Source of the DNA: CAZTAR01 sp043813895
GTDB taxonomy: Bacteria; Planctomycetota; Phycisphaerae; UBA1845; UTPLA1
Direction of reading: 5' to 3'
NCBI GenBank assembly: GCA_043813895.1
Contig: JBDRKQ010000020.1
Span: 3,523-67,522, forward strand
Length of the DNA stretch: 64,000 nt
Positions 49,595 through 59,193 of the stretch are shown piece after piece. The notes below the pieces were generated by a model. It did not search any database. It was not told where the DNA came from and saw only the letters and a list, made by a program, of their open reading frames with translations. Made by a program: the position numbers and the translations under genes. Positions within the stretch are counted from its first letter, which is position 1. Every line of letters starts with the position of its first letter.

Positions 49595-50890
49595 CTAATG
49601 GAAGTAGTGCGGGTAGGTCCTGGGCTTGGTTTTGCGCTTCTGATAAGCCCGGGCAAGGTCCAGGAATATCTCGATGTCCCGGTCGACATTTGTGTTGACG
49701 CCGTCGAAGTAACACGTGCGGATCGGAATGCCGTCACAATCGTTGCTGACGGCGGGATAGACCGCCTCGCAGACGATGCCGTTCATGCAAGTGAAGGGGC
49801 TAATGTCGATGATCCCGTCGGCGCCTTGGCCTTGCAGGTAGATCGCTTTGCCGACGCTGAGGACCATCTCGCCGAGGCAACCCTCGGGCGGGAGGTAAGG
49901 CTCCGCCGCGGCCAGGACGGAGCGAACATCGTCCGGCTCCTCATAGCCTTCGATATCCTCTGCGACCGGAGCGAGCAGCGCGTGCTCGTACTTGTGCTGC
50001 ACGTGAGATTTGAGTTTCGCTTTGAGGTACTCGGAGTTGAAGCGGCCTTGCAATCGCTGGGTCTTCGTCTCGTGGCTCCAGTTCGTGTACCAGACCCACT
50101 CTGCGATATCCGAAATCCAGCATTCACCGCCGTGACTTTCGATTCGCCGGGCAACCTCGTCATTGCTGAACGTGTTGAGCCGGCAGAAGATCTCACCCAC
50201 CAGGCCGATGAGCGGCCGGCCCTTCACATAATCAGCCGGGATCGCGCGGAACCGATCGCGCATCCGTGCCACGGTTTCCACCAGCCTGGCGAGTCGATCC
50301 TTTGGCTTCAGGCCGGGCGTGCTCAGTGTGCGGCCGAGGGCATCCAGTGAAAGCTCGAATACCTCGTCCGCGTCGCCTGCGATCTTTTCGTACGGCCTCG
50401 TCTTCAACAGGTACTTTTGGGCAAGATCGGCAACGACCACGCACATCCAGCCGGTCCGCATCAAGTCTCCGGCGTGATTGCTCAGGGAGTCGTAGCCGTC
50501 CTTGCTCGATGGCGAGATGACGGGAACATCGGTATAGCCGAGTTCGTCAAGCGTCTGCCGGAGGTACGGCGCGTACTGTCCGAATCGGCACGGTCCGTGC
50601 GCGGTGGGCATGAAGAAGGCCGTCTTGCGGGCGTCGAAGCCCGGCGCGCGGCAGACCTTGAGAAAATCACCCATGGTGATCTTGTGCGGAAGGCACTCCT
50701 CGCCGCTGCTCACGAGTCCGCCGAGTTCGAGCGTCTCGGTGTCAGAGGGAGGGGGGACGGTCGCCTGGATGCCGACGGACCGAAAGGCGGCGGCCATCAT
50801 CAGCGCACCGGCTCGGGACATCTGGGGGATGTAAAGCGTTCGTCCATCGAGAGACGGCTGGGTTGTTCGCGATCCGGCTGTCGCCACCAT
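49595..50890 (-). CDS. 2-hydroxyacyl-CoA dehydratase-related protein, companion of activase
   Basis: The 431-residue form from ATG 50890 is chosen (the frame is open to 50926). It has cysteine-bearing motifs of the activase-related/HgdB-like family: SSGEECLPHKITMGDFL, PTAHGPCRFGQYAPYLRQTL, GEIFCRLNTFSNDEVARRI, HGGECWISDIAEW and DISPFTCMNGIVCEAVYPAV. These Cys could hold an Fe-S cluster. In other bacteria the same sequence type appears as the C-terminal third of single proteins of about 1400-1500 residues whose front is the activase; here it is a separate gene overlapping the activase gene by 91 bp in another frame. Substrate unknown. Confidence 0.75.
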   Translation of the reverse strand: MVATAGSRTTQPSLDGRTLYIPQMSRAGALMMAAAFRSVGIQATVPPPSDTETLELGGLVSSGEECLPHKITMGDFLKVCRAPGFDARKTAFFMPTAHGPCRFGQYAPYLRQTLDELGYTDVPVISPSSKDGYDSLSNHAGDLMRTGWMCVVVADLAQKYLLKTRPYEKIAGDADEVFELSLDALGRTLSTPGLKPKDRLARLVETVARMRDRFRAIPADYVKGRPLIGLVGEIFCRLNTFSNDEVARRIESHGGECWISDIAEWVWYTNWSHETKTQRLQGRFNSEYLKAKLKSHVQHKYEHALLAPVAEDIEGYEEPDDVRSVLAAAEPYLPPEGCLGEMVLSVGKAIYLQGQGADGIIDISPFTCMNGIVCEAVYPAVSNDCDGIPIRTCYFDGVNTNVDRDIEIFLDLARAYQKRKTKPRTYPHYFH

Positions 50891-53800
50891 CGGAGGATTC
50901 CTTTGCTGTCGAGATACGCCTCGCACCGTGTCATCATGCCTGCGTCGTTGGAGTGGCCGTCAAACTGGAGCGTTAGGAACGGCTTGCCAGACGCCGATTT
51001 GATGAACGCCTTGATGAACGAATCAGGACCGCACTTGAAGTTCGTGATGTAGATGATGTGCAGGTTCGGCCTGTCCGCGATGAGCTTCGCGGCCGCCAGG
51101 ATCTTCCTGCCGTAGTCCCAGTACATGTTGTCGTTCACGTCGCGCACGTCGATGCCGGCAAGCGGGAGCGCGTCAATCGGCAGGACGTTCACGCCGTAGG
51201 AGTCGCGCAACTTTCTGGCGGCGGAGAGGCTCACGCCGGAATCGTGGATGTTGTAGGGCCTGCCGACGATGACCATGCCGCTCTCCCCGGTTCGATCGAG
51301 CGTGGCCAGGGCCTCCGCGCCAGCTGCGGAATAGGCCCGGCGAAACGCCTGCTGCGCCGCGAGGGCGGCGTCGAAGGCCGCATTCGCCCGGCTCTTGGGC
51401 ACGCCGAGATCGGCCGCCACGCGGAGCATCTCACGCCGGTGTTCGTCCTCGCCCTCCCGCACCCGAAGGGTCGGGCAGAGAATCCGGCCGATCCACTCGC
51501 GGAACCGCGGCGCCTGGCGAATCACAAACGGCAGCGTCTGGCCCCACGGACACACGTGGCTCTCGTTGTCCATGAACTCCGTTTCCGCCGAGAGGATATT
51601 CGGCAGCCAGATGTAGTCCACGCCTTGCTCGACCAGGTTCGCCACATGCCCGTGGGCCACAATGATCGGGAAGCAGGGCTCCGCAACGACGGCGTCAAGG
51701 CCGCTGTGGACCGTCTTGCGATTCGTCTCGGCGGAGGGCACGACATCGAAGCCGCAGTCGCGGAAGAAACGCCGCCACAAAGGGAGCCAGTCGTACGCGT
51801 ACATGGCCATCGGGATGCCGATGCGGGCTAGAGTCTCCCTCGGCTCGTCCTTGTCGTCGGCGTTCAGGAGCTCGTGCCGCAGGGCGACGAGATCCGGGAT
51901 GATCGGCTTGCGGTCGGTCTTGGCGCGCTTCCGGTATCGGTCGGAGCACTTGTCGCCCCAGAAGGTCTTCTCGCCCTCGACCTTGAACTCCTGAATCGAG
52001 CACTGGTTTTCACAACCCTTGCAGGTGAACTCGCGGATTGCGTAATCGACTTCTTCGAGTTCATAGCCGCGGAATCGCGTTTCGCAGCCGGTTGCGGCGA
52101 CCTTCTCCTTTGCGAGGAGCGCGGCGCCGATGGCGCCCAGCACGGCGTTGTGGGGCGGGACGATAATCTGCTTGCCGCACACAATGCTGAAGGCCGCGGC
52201 GACGGCATCGTTGTACGCGGTCCCACCTTGGAAGAAGATGCAATCTCCGATCGGGCGACCGCGCACGACGCGATTGATGTAGTTGTAGACGATGGAATAC
52301 GCAAGGCCCGCAATCACGTCCCGCCTCTCGGCGCCGCGCTGCATGTAGGTATTGACATCACGCTCCATGAAGACCGTGCAGCGCTCGCCCAGCTTGATCG
52401 GGCGCTCAGAGGAAAGGGCTTCGCGAGAGAACTCGTCCTTGATGGAAACGCCAAGCTCCTCGGCCCTCTCTTCGAGGAAGCTGCCGGTGCCCGCGGCACA
52501 GGCGTCGTTCATCGTAAAATCGACGACGACCGTGTCCGTCGAGTCGCCGCCCTCAGGCTGCAAACTGATGTACTTACTGTCCTGGCCGCCGATCTCGAAG
52601 ATCGTGTCCGGGCGCCTTCCCAACAGGCGGTCGCCGACGAACGTGGCGCCGGTCTTGTGTGCTGTGATCTCGTCGTTGATGCTGTCCGCGCCCGCGAGTT
52701 CGCCGATGAGTTCGCGGCCGCTGCCCGTGCTGCCGACGGCCCGGATGCGCAGCCGCGATCCAACGGCCTCGTTCAACTCGCGCAGGCACCTGGCAACGAC
52801 CTGAATCGGGCGCCCTTCCGTCCGCGTGAAGATGTGGTGAATGACATCGCCCTCGCTGTCGATCACCACCAGCTTCGTGCCGACCGAACCGATATCGAGC
52901 CCGAGATACGCGTCGAGCTGCCTGCCGTTTCCGCCGAAGTCGTACGGCTCGACGCGATCCCTCAAGAGCGTGACTCGGTCCATCGTGAGCGGCGGCGACG
53001 CCGGAAACGCCCCGCCTGTTCCGCCGCCGATGGCATCCGTGAGTCGCGCCACGAGGTTCCTCAGCGGAACCGGTTCAGTCGAACCCTCGTCGGCGGCGAT
53101 GACGGCCGCGCCGACCGCCGCGACGGACTCGGCCGCGGACGGCACGAACATCTGCCCGTCGTCCAACTCGAAGACTTCGCCCAGGGCCTTGACGACGGCG
53201 GAGTTCGCGGAGACACCACCGACCAGCGCGATCGGAGTGACCGGCGTTCGCCCTCGGACGACGGCGGATTTGTAGTTCGTCGCAACGGCGTTGCAGAGGC
53301 CCCGCAGGACCTCCGGCGGTGAAAAGCCCTTCTGCTGGGCGTGGATCATGTCGCTCTTCGCGAAGACGCTGCACCGGCCGGCGATCTGGGCGGCCTTGGA
53401 GGCGGACTGCGTGATCCGGCCGATCTCCTCAACGGCGAACTGCAGCCGCGACGCCTGCTGATCGAGGAATGCGCCTGTTCCGGCGGCGCAATCACCGTTC
53501 GTGCTGTAGTCGAGGATTCCCAGGACACCGCTGCTCGGATCGGGTTCGAGCCGGAGGTACTTGCTCGTCTCGCCGCCGATCTCGAAGACGGAGCGAACCC
53601 GCGGGTGCAAGAAGTCGATCGCGCGGGCGGTCGCCTGAAACTCGTTGCACCTGGGCACGGCCAGGGCTTCGGCGACAAGATTGCTGCCTGAGCCCGTGAG
53701 GGTGATGGTGACTTTCCCAGCGTCCCCCAGGAACGAGACAAGCTCGTCCAATAACGAACGAACAGCCTCCAACGGCTTGCCCCGGCTTCGTCGGTATCGT

Positions 53801-53961
53801 CCCACCAGCACCGCGTGCGCGCTCTTGCGACCGGGCGTGAGGAGTTGGAAAGAGGAGGTTGCTTCCCGGCGTCCGAGCAGCGAGTCCGCCCGCGGCATTG
53901 GGACGAGTATCGCGCTCTTCACGCCCACCGCGCCGATGTCGATTCCGAGATGGGTTATCAT
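50800..53961 (-). CDS. Large BadF/HgdC-type acyl-CoA dehydratase activase
   Basis: The 1053-residue protein has two ASKHA ATPase domains. The first starts THLGIDIGAVGVKSAILV and has GDCAAGTGAFLDQQASRL; the second starts YLGLDIGSVGTKLVVIDS and has NDACAAGTGSFLEERAEEL. The Cys of each CAAGTG is the ligand of the bridging [4Fe-4S] cluster in HgdC-type activases, which use ATP to inject a low-potential electron into a dehydratase. After about residue 650 a DUF2229-type part follows, with KGCENQCSIQEFKV and CFPIIVAHGHV. Fusion of two activase domains is known in planctomycetes, but no dehydratase is adjacent except the overlapping companion. Confidence 0.85.
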   Translation of the reverse strand: MITHLGIDIGAVGVKSAILVPMPRADSLLGRREATSSFQLLTPGRKSAHAVLVGRYRRSRGKPLEAVRSLLDELVSFLGDAGKVTITLTGSGSNLVAEALAVPRCNEFQATARAIDFLHPRVRSVFEIGGETSKYLRLEPDPSSGVLGILDYSTNGDCAAGTGAFLDQQASRLQFAVEEIGRITQSASKAAQIAGRCSVFAKSDMIHAQQKGFSPPEVLRGLCNAVATNYKSAVVRGRTPVTPIALVGGVSANSAVVKALGEVFELDDGQMFVPSAAESVAAVGAAVIAADEGSTEPVPLRNLVARLTDAIGGGTGGAFPASPPLTMDRVTLLRDRVEPYDFGGNGRQLDAYLGLDIGSVGTKLVVIDSEGDVIHHIFTRTEGRPIQVVARCLRELNEAVGSRLRIRAVGSTGSGRELIGELAGADSINDEITAHKTGATFVGDRLLGRRPDTIFEIGGQDSKYISLQPEGGDSTDTVVVDFTMNDACAAGTGSFLEERAEELGVSIKDEFSREALSSERPIKLGERCTVFMERDVNTYMQRGAERRDVIAGLAYSIVYNYINRVVRGRPIGDCIFFQGGTAYNDAVAAAFSIVCGKQIIVPPHNAVLGAIGAALLAKEKVAATGCETRFRGYELEEVDYAIREFTCKGCENQCSIQEFKVEGEKTFWGDKCSDRYRKRAKTDRKPIIPDLVALRHELLNADDKDEPRETLARIGIPMAMYAYDWLPLWRRFFRDCGFDVVPSAETNRKTVHSGLDAVVAEPCFPIIVAHGHVANLVEQGVDYIWLPNILSAETEFMDNESHVCPWGQTLPFVIRQAPRFREWIGRILCPTLRVREGEDEHRREMLRVAADLGVPKSRANAAFDAALAAQQAFRRAYSAAGAEALATLDRTGESGMVIVGRPYNIHDSGVSLSAARKLRDSYGVNVLPIDALPLAGIDVRDVNDNMYWDYGRKILAAAKLIADRPNLHIIYITNFKCGPDSFIKAFIKSASGKPFLTLQFDGHSNDAGMMTRCEAYLDSKGILRWWRQPDREQPSRLSMDERFTSPRCPEPVR

Positions 53962-54898
53962 GGTCCGGCCCGTTCAGAAAAGCGTCGCCACCGGCAAACC
54001 GTCCTCAAGGTCCGCCGCCACGAGAGAAGTTTGTAACCACTAACATAGGGGGCGTCAAGAAAAAACGCGCGGCGGTCGAAAATGCCTGGGTCCTCAGCTG
54101 TAACCCGAGTGTGGCTGAGGCGTTGCGCCTGTGGCATCAAGGAGACTCCAGCAGTCAACGATCGAGTGTGGCACCGGCGAGACACCGGTGCCACAGGCAG
54201 AGGTGAAACGCCACCGACGGCTGCGACGGAGTTCCACTCTTGTGCTGCCGCCCTTGTCGCCGCACGTGAGCAAGGAGGCTACTTGCTCTACCTGGGACTG
54301 CAAAGAGAATCTTTGTCCTACCTGGGAACGCGACGTTGGCGGGGCACAAGACGTTCGACCGGGTGGTTCACGCGAAGTGTTGTGCGGGTATCCACTCAGC
54401 GATTGAGGACCTTTTCAGAACCTCAACGGGGGAGCGTCGGAGCTTTCTGGGGTAAATGACATGGCCAATGTGTGCCATGATCGTGCCTGCGATGCGATGG
54501 TTAACTCGTGCAGTTCCCTTAAGTTAGAGCGGGATCGTTGGGAATGAGCCTCAGCGCGCGGCATCCAGGAACGGCACACCGTTTGCCGATCATCACCAGC
54601 AGAGGATGAGCGACAGGTGCGTCGCCAAAATGTTCGGCCACGTTTCATTCCTCTCTCCGGCCCGAACACTCGTGGTTGAACAGGCGCATCTGTCGCTCGA
54701 TCTATTTTTTACCCCGGCCGATTCGAGAGACCGCTTCCGTCAGACCACCGTCGAAGTTGTGCTTCGGTATGACATGCCCGTCAAGTTGGTGCTCCGGCAC
54801 ACTCTGGAGGAATGGGTCGCCGATCTGTGAGTCGCCAGCGGTTGCCGGGTCGCCCCGCGAAGATCGGCCAGGCAAACAGCCCGATCACACGGCAGGAT
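53962..54898. other. Long gene-poor stretch with palindromes
   Basis: About 940 bp. The perfect inverted repeat TGTGGCACCGG ... CCGGTGCCACA (54167-54195) belongs to the TGTGGCACC-type repeats also seen at 6510, 19390, 29892 and 56630. TACCTGGGA recurs at 54289 and 54319 with an inverted AAAGA...TCTTT stem between. A 74-residue frame at 54606-54830 has protein-like composition but no ribosome site or family and was left out. Confidence 0.5.
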
Positions 54899-54981
54899 TG
54901 GGCGCGGTGGGATTCGAACCCACACGTCCTTACGGACAGGGGATTTTAAGTCCCCAGCGTCTGCCATTCCGCCACGCGCCC
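54899..54981 (-). tRNA. tRNA-Leu (UAA)
   Basis: On the minus strand the acceptor stem GGGCGCG (54981-54975) pairs with CGCGCCC (54906-54900), then A as discriminator at 54899. The anticodon arm reads GGGGA-CTTAAAA-TCCCC, anticodon TAA, and the T arm is GTGGG-TTCGAAT-CCCAC. A long variable arm (TGTCCGTAAGGACG) confirms a class II leucine tRNA. The CCA end is not encoded. Confidence 0.95.
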
Positions 54982-55069
54982 GCTCTTGTTACGCAAGCAC
55001 TCAGGGTCGCCGCGCGATCCCGCGCGGTCATGCTGCGATCTCCATGTTGTGTCTTGTGGGCCTTCTTTG

Positions 55070-56404
55070 TCAAGACGCCGACGGGGCGGGGTACACCCCC
55101 ACGTCCTGCGGGGCGTCCAAATTCAGGAGGACCACCTCGGGGTTGCCGCCGTCAAGGTCCGCCCTTTCGATTCGCCCGTCGTCCATCCCGATTGTTCCCT
55201 GGACCGACCAGTATAGCTTGCAGTTGTCGCGGTCGACCGCCACACCGGTGACGGTGGTGTCGGCGGCGACAGGCATTGCACCGTTGCCGTCGAGGTCCGC
55301 CGTGAAGACGCCGCCGGCGGCGCCGAATTCCGCCCAGACCATCAAGTCTCGCTGAGGCCACACATCGACGTCGCGCGGATCGGTTGCGTTGGAGATGATC
55401 GGCGTGAGATTATTGCCGTCGAAATCCGCCCGTCGGATGAAATCGGGACTGGTGCTCGGATTGTGCGAGAAATAGACACTGGCGTTGAGGGGATCGACGC
55501 ACACTCTCGTGATGTTGCCGCCAAGACCCGTCACGACGGTGAGCGGGTTGCTGCCGTCAAGATTGGCCCGCACAATCACCGTACCGGACTGGAATGCACT
55601 CCAGAACATTCTTCCGTTGGCAAGGTCGAGGCCGATGCCGCCGAGCTGATCGAGCGTCGGCACCAACTCTGTCGGAGAGCCGCCGGCCAGGGGGATTCGC
55701 TGGATCGAATCATCGTTTGTGCTGGGTCCGTCGGCGGTGAAATAGATCCGGCCGCCGGCCGCGTCGATCGCGATTTCGCCCGTCGTTCCGAGGCTGCTCG
55801 CCGTCAGGTCGACGAGCAGCGTGGGGGCGGCGCCGCTCTCATCGGTCTGCTTGATTTCGGTGTACTCCGCGACGACGACGACAACCGGTGTGGGGCTTTC
55901 GCACTCGTCGGGAATCTGGTTGGTGTTGCAGTCTTCGCTGGTCCCATCGGCGATGTCGACGGCATCCTCCACATCGTTCTCATTGCAGTCGAGGAAACCG
56001 GACGGGTGAATGATGAAGGTGATGACGGTGCCGGGCGCGACCTCAGGGCCGAGTTCGATGTTTCTCTCGGCGAGCACGTCTCCGACGCGAGCTGCGTGAG
56101 AGTCGCCGGACTCGATCGCGACGACATGGATGAGATCCGTCAGCGTCGGGACGACGAGTTCGGTGGATTCTACGCCTTCGGCGGACAGGTTCCTCACGGT
56201 CTCGCGCACGGGGCTCTCGGCAGCGAAGAACGTGGCGTTTACCCGCGCGTGAAGCCCGGATGCGTTCACAATTCGGAGGATCACGAGCCTTGCGGCCGGG
56301 CCGTCGGCGAATGGGCCTTGGAACGCACCGGGGCAATCCATGCCGGCGAACACGACGCCGGCCAGGAGGGTCAACGCCCACACATTCCGTAATCTCCTTC
56401 GCAT
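55070..56404 (-). CDS. Secreted YWTD-type propeller protein with calcium-binding linker
   Basis: ATG 56404 gives 444 residues and a signal sequence (VWALTLLAGVVFAGMDC; a lipobox-like AGMDC is possible). After a domain of about 110 residues comes DCNENDVEDAVDIADGTSED followed by CNTNQIPDEC, the thrombospondin-3-like calcium motif typical of planctomycete secreted proteins. The C-terminal two thirds carry a six-bladed LDL-receptor-like propeller: GGRIYFTADGP, GRMFWSAFQSGTVIVRANLD, ASVYFSHN..FIRRADFDG, DLMVWAEFG and CKLYWSVQG..RIERADLDG. It ends abruptly after VYPAPSAS, without a sorting signal. Confidence 0.8.
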   Translation of the reverse strand: MRRRLRNVWALTLLAGVVFAGMDCPGAFQGPFADGPAARLVILRIVNASGLHARVNATFFAAESPVRETVRNLSAEGVESTELVVPTLTDLIHVVAIESGDSHAARVGDVLAERNIELGPEVAPGTVITFIIHPSGFLDCNENDVEDAVDIADGTSEDCNTNQIPDECESPTPVVVVVAEYTEIKQTDESGAAPTLLVDLTASSLGTTGEIAIDAAGGRIYFTADGPSTNDDSIQRIPLAGGSPTELVPTLDQLGGIGLDLANGRMFWSAFQSGTVIVRANLDGSNPLTVVTGLGGNITRVCVDPLNASVYFSHNPSTSPDFIRRADFDGNNLTPIISNATDPRDVDVWPQRDLMVWAEFGAAGGVFTADLDGNGAMPVAADTTVTGVAVDRDNCKLYWSVQGTIGMDDGRIERADLDGGNPEVVLLNLDAPQDVGVYPAPSAS

Positions 56405-56593
56405 TTTGCCTGTCCTCAATTGGGAATCGACCGGTGGCCGCGGGCCCCGGCAGCGTGCGGGGGACTGCGACGGGCTCAACGGGCGTCCATCTCCGCTTAT
56501 CGGTTTTTTGTGTCAGGAGATGGTATGCAAGCCTCTGGAATCGGACGAGAATCTCGGTGAAGATCTCGCCGTCACGCATCTGAGGGTTTAGAA

Positions 56594-56695
56594 ACTATCT
56601 CTGAATGCCTCAAGGGCATGTCAGTAGCATTGTGGCGCCGCCGTCTCGGTGGTGGAGACACAGGCGAGACGCGCGTGCCACAGTCCTGAGATAGT
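56594..56695 (+). repeat. MITE-like repeat, copy 2, with terminal inverted repeats
   Basis: The element starts ACTATCTCTGAATGCCTCAA and ends CAGTCCTGAGATAGT, giving a terminal repeat ACTATCTC/GAGATAGT. A diverged copy is at 19353-19457. The centre carries TGTGGCGCCGCCG and its partner GCGTGCCACA. Confidence 0.6.
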
Positions 56696-56743
56696 CCCTC
56701 AGTGCGCGCCGGCGGAGGCCGTGGAAACCACGACAGTGGGAGG

Positions 56744-57721
56744 ATGCTCACAGAGATGGCAAAACAGGACCAAGGACATGATGCGCCGGGGGTAACAGAA
56801 TCCGATCAGCCGGCCCGACCGGTGCCGAAGGCGCGCTGCGCGGTGACCGGGTTGCTGCTCGGGCTGGCGAACCTTGTGCCAGGCATCAGCGGAGGCACGA
56901 TGGTTCTGATCATGGGGCTATACGACGAGTTCATCTCGTCGGTGGCGGATGCGACGCGGCTCAAGTTCACCACACGAAGCGTGACACTGCTCGTGATCCT
57001 GGTAGGTGTCGCGGGGGCGACTGTCGTCGGGCTGGCCGGACCGCTGGAGAGGCTCGTCCGCCAGCACCGGCTCGTCATGTACGCGTTATTCATCGGCATG
57101 ACGCTCGGCGGTGTGCCGCTTCTCGTCGGGATGATCCGCCCGGTTCGACGAACAAGCGTGATAACGACTGTGCTGGGTTTCGCGTTGATGATCGGGATCG
57201 CCGCGGTCCCCGCCGAGGAGCCTGAAGCCGCCGAGGCAGAGAAGGCAGCGCTCGATGAACGCGTCGCCGATGGCTCGGTGTCAATCGAACCGGCTTCGGT
57301 GCGAGATGTCTTTGCGGGCGTGCTCGGCATGAGTGCGATGGTGCTGCCGGGCATCTCCGGCGCCTATATGCTCGTGTTGCTCGGGCGCTACGAGCAGATC
57401 CTCGCGGCGATCTCGATGACCAAGGACTACGCCCTGTCCATGGGTGAATCGGGTGATCCGGGCGCCTTGAGAATCCTGATTCCTGTCAGCATCGGGGCAC
57501 TTCTGAGCCTCGTCTGCGTGACGAACCTGTTGAAGTGGTTTCTTCGTCACCATGAGAAGCCGACCGTTGGTCTGCTGCTGGGCATCGTGCTGGGCTCCGT
57601 GGTGATGCTGTGGGGGAAGCTCGGCGTCGATAGCAGCGGCGACCTGGCGATGGCTTGCTTTGTCCTGATCGTTGGCTTCGCACTGACTGTGCTGTTGTCT
57701 CGCATCGGCGCGAGAACGTGA
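56744..57721 (+). CDS. DUF368 membrane protein (polyprenyl-phosphate transporter type)
   Basis: A 325-residue protein with about nine to ten membrane helices (ATG 56744 or 56756; GGGAGG lies at 56738-56743). The family signature occurs twice, once in each half: LVPGISGGTMVLIMGLYDEF and MVLPGISGAYMLVLLGRYEQ. DUF368 proteins have been shown to return undecaprenyl phosphate to the cytoplasmic face, so it can again carry cell-wall and glycan sugars. A charged insertion between the halves (PAEEPEAAEAEKAALDERVA) is lineage-specific. No cell-wall gene is beside it. Confidence 0.88.
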   Translation: MLTEMAKQDQGHDAPGVTESDQPARPVPKARCAVTGLLLGLANLVPGISGGTMVLIMGLYDEFISSVADATRLKFTTRSVTLLVILVGVAGATVVGLAGPLERLVRQHRLVMYALFIGMTLGGVPLLVGMIRPVRRTSVITTVLGFALMIGIAAVPAEEPEAAEAEKAALDERVADGSVSIEPASVRDVFAGVLGMSAMVLPGISGAYMLVLLGRYEQILAAISMTKDYALSMGESGDPGALRILIPVSIGALLSLVCVTNLLKWFLRHHEKPTVGLLLGIVLGSVVMLWGKLGVDSSGDLAMACFVLIVGFALTVLLSRIGART

Positions 57722-57871
57722 CGCCGCCACGTCACACGGCTGCAGGAGACAACAAAGGACCTGTGAGGCTGATGTGCGGGGCATCGTCGTGTGTTCTTTG
57801 CGGTTTTCTAGCACCGGTCCGCCTCGCCAACCCTACAATGCACGAGACGCGGGCCGTGGAGATCGGGTGCT

Positions 57872-57901
57872 CGGTGCCACTGGCGGCGGGCCCGCCAGTG
57901 C
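57872..57901 (+). repeat. 30-bp repeat arm
   Basis: A variant of the 30-bp repeat arm found at 5929-5958 (GGTGCCACTGGCGG at the left, CCGCCAGTGC at the right), with GGGCC at the centre. Within ispE's untranslated leader. Confidence 0.6.
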
Positions 57902-57932
57902 TTTGAATCGGCGAGACGAAGGCGGTGAGTGG

Positions 57933-58805
57933 GTGAGCACGCAGCGCCAACTGGTTGAGAGTCGGGCCCCCGCGAAGGTGAATCTGACGCTTGCCGTATT
58001 GGGTGAGCTGGCGGGGGGGTATCACGAACTCGAATCCTGGGTCGTGATGGTGGATTGGTGCGATCGTCTGGTCCTGCGCCCGGCTTCGAATCTCTCGCTC
58101 AGGGTGGGCGGGAGCAACGGCCACGCTGTGCCTCGCAGCGGAGACAATCTCGTGTGGCGCGCGGCCGAGGCACTGGCGACAGCCGCCGGCCTGGAACCCG
58201 CCGTCTCCATCGAGTTGGAAAAGTCGCTGCCCATCGGCGCAGGCCTGGGCGGGGGCAGCAGCGATGCCGCATCGACGCTGTTGGGATTGAACGAGTTGTG
58301 GGGCTTGAACTGGCCGGTTGAACGCCTGATGCCGATTGCGTCGGACTTGGGCTCTGATGTGCCGCTATTCCTCGAAGAGACGCCCGCGGTGATTCGTGGA
58401 CGCGGCGAACGCGTCGAGCGGCTGCGGAGCGGCTGGAAGGGCCGGCTTGTGTTGGTGACGCCCTCGTTTGAGCTGGCAACGTCCGACGTGTATGGACGTT
58501 TCTCGCGCGGCGACGTTCGCCGGAGGGAGTCCCACAAGCCGTGGCAAGATGTCGGCTCCGACAGCCTGGAGCTCTCACGGCGGTTGTTCAACGATCTCGA
58601 ACCTGCCGCCTTCGCCGTCGAGCCGAAGCTGGCCCGCCTGCACGAATTGCTCGATGGCCTGGGTGGAAGGCCGGTACGAATGACCGGCAGTGGGAGCAGC
58701 CTCTTTGCTCTGTTCGACGATGCTCAGGCTGCGGAGGCATGGAGAGAAGAGGCGGTTCGTCTGACCGGTCCGACGGTCGAGTTTCACGTCGTTCAAACGC
58801 TTTAG
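57933..58805 (+). CDS. ispE: 4-diphosphocytidyl-2-C-methyl-D-erythritol kinase
   Basis: The 290-residue GHMP-family kinase phosphorylates CDP-methylerythritol in the MEP route to isoprenoids. The first motif is SRAPAKVNLTLAVLG; the phosphate loop is LPIGAGLGGGSSDAASTLL; the third motif is GRPVRMTGSGSSLFALFDD. A GTG at 57933 is chosen as the start: the frame is open to 57774, but upstream residues include the 30-bp repeat and match nothing. The gene ends 2 bp before a 97-bp MITE-like element. Confidence 0.94.
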   Translation: MSTQRQLVESRAPAKVNLTLAVLGELAGGYHELESWVVMVDWCDRLVLRPASNLSLRVGGSNGHAVPRSGDNLVWRAAEALATAAGLEPAVSIELEKSLPIGAGLGGGSSDAASTLLGLNELWGLNWPVERLMPIASDLGSDVPLFLEETPAVIRGRGERVERLRSGWKGRLVLVTPSFELATSDVYGRFSRGDVRRRESHKPWQDVGSDSLELSRRLFNDLEPAAFAVEPKLARLHELLDGLGGRPVRMTGSGSSLFALFDDAQAAEAWREEAVRLTGPTVEFHVVQTL

Positions 58806-58806
58806 C

Positions 58807-58903
58807 GGCCCGTAGTGAAACGGCGAACAGTGGATCGGGGCGTGCTTTTTCAGTCACGAAGACCGCCGGCCTTGGCGCCGGCGCCACAGTTTTGCCGCGG
58901 GCT
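58807..58903 (-). repeat. 97-bp MITE-like element, copy 2
   Basis: Reverse-oriented relative of 6497-6593, same length, with (G/A)GCCCGT ends and a shared GTGGC(G/A)CCGGCGCCAA core. It begins just after the ispE stop codon. The rest of the 388-bp gap up to 59193 shows nothing recognisable. Confidence 0.65.
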
Positions 58904-59193
58904 GCTAACCTCCATAATGCACGTGAGACCTCGGATCCGGGTCTGCGCGGCGGACCGAGCCAACGAACATTGAATTTGAGGTCTCGGTCGGGCATAATGA
59001 AGCAGGAGGAGCGTGAGGAGGTTTTCGGACCACTCGATCGGCCTCTGGCCCACCAGGGAAGGCACGGGTGCATACGGAGGTCCCGCCTGAAGCGTCCGGC
59101 GGTTCGCCGGCGGATGTGCGGGAATTCGCAGATTTGGATTACATGGGAACAGGTCGTCGTTCCGCGGGCCGGGCGACAAACGGAGGTGTAGGA

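Noticed and set aside
54606..54830. 74-residue frame before the tRNA gene
   Set aside because: Composition is protein-like, but there is no ribosome-binding site, no coupling and no family; not enough to support a gene.
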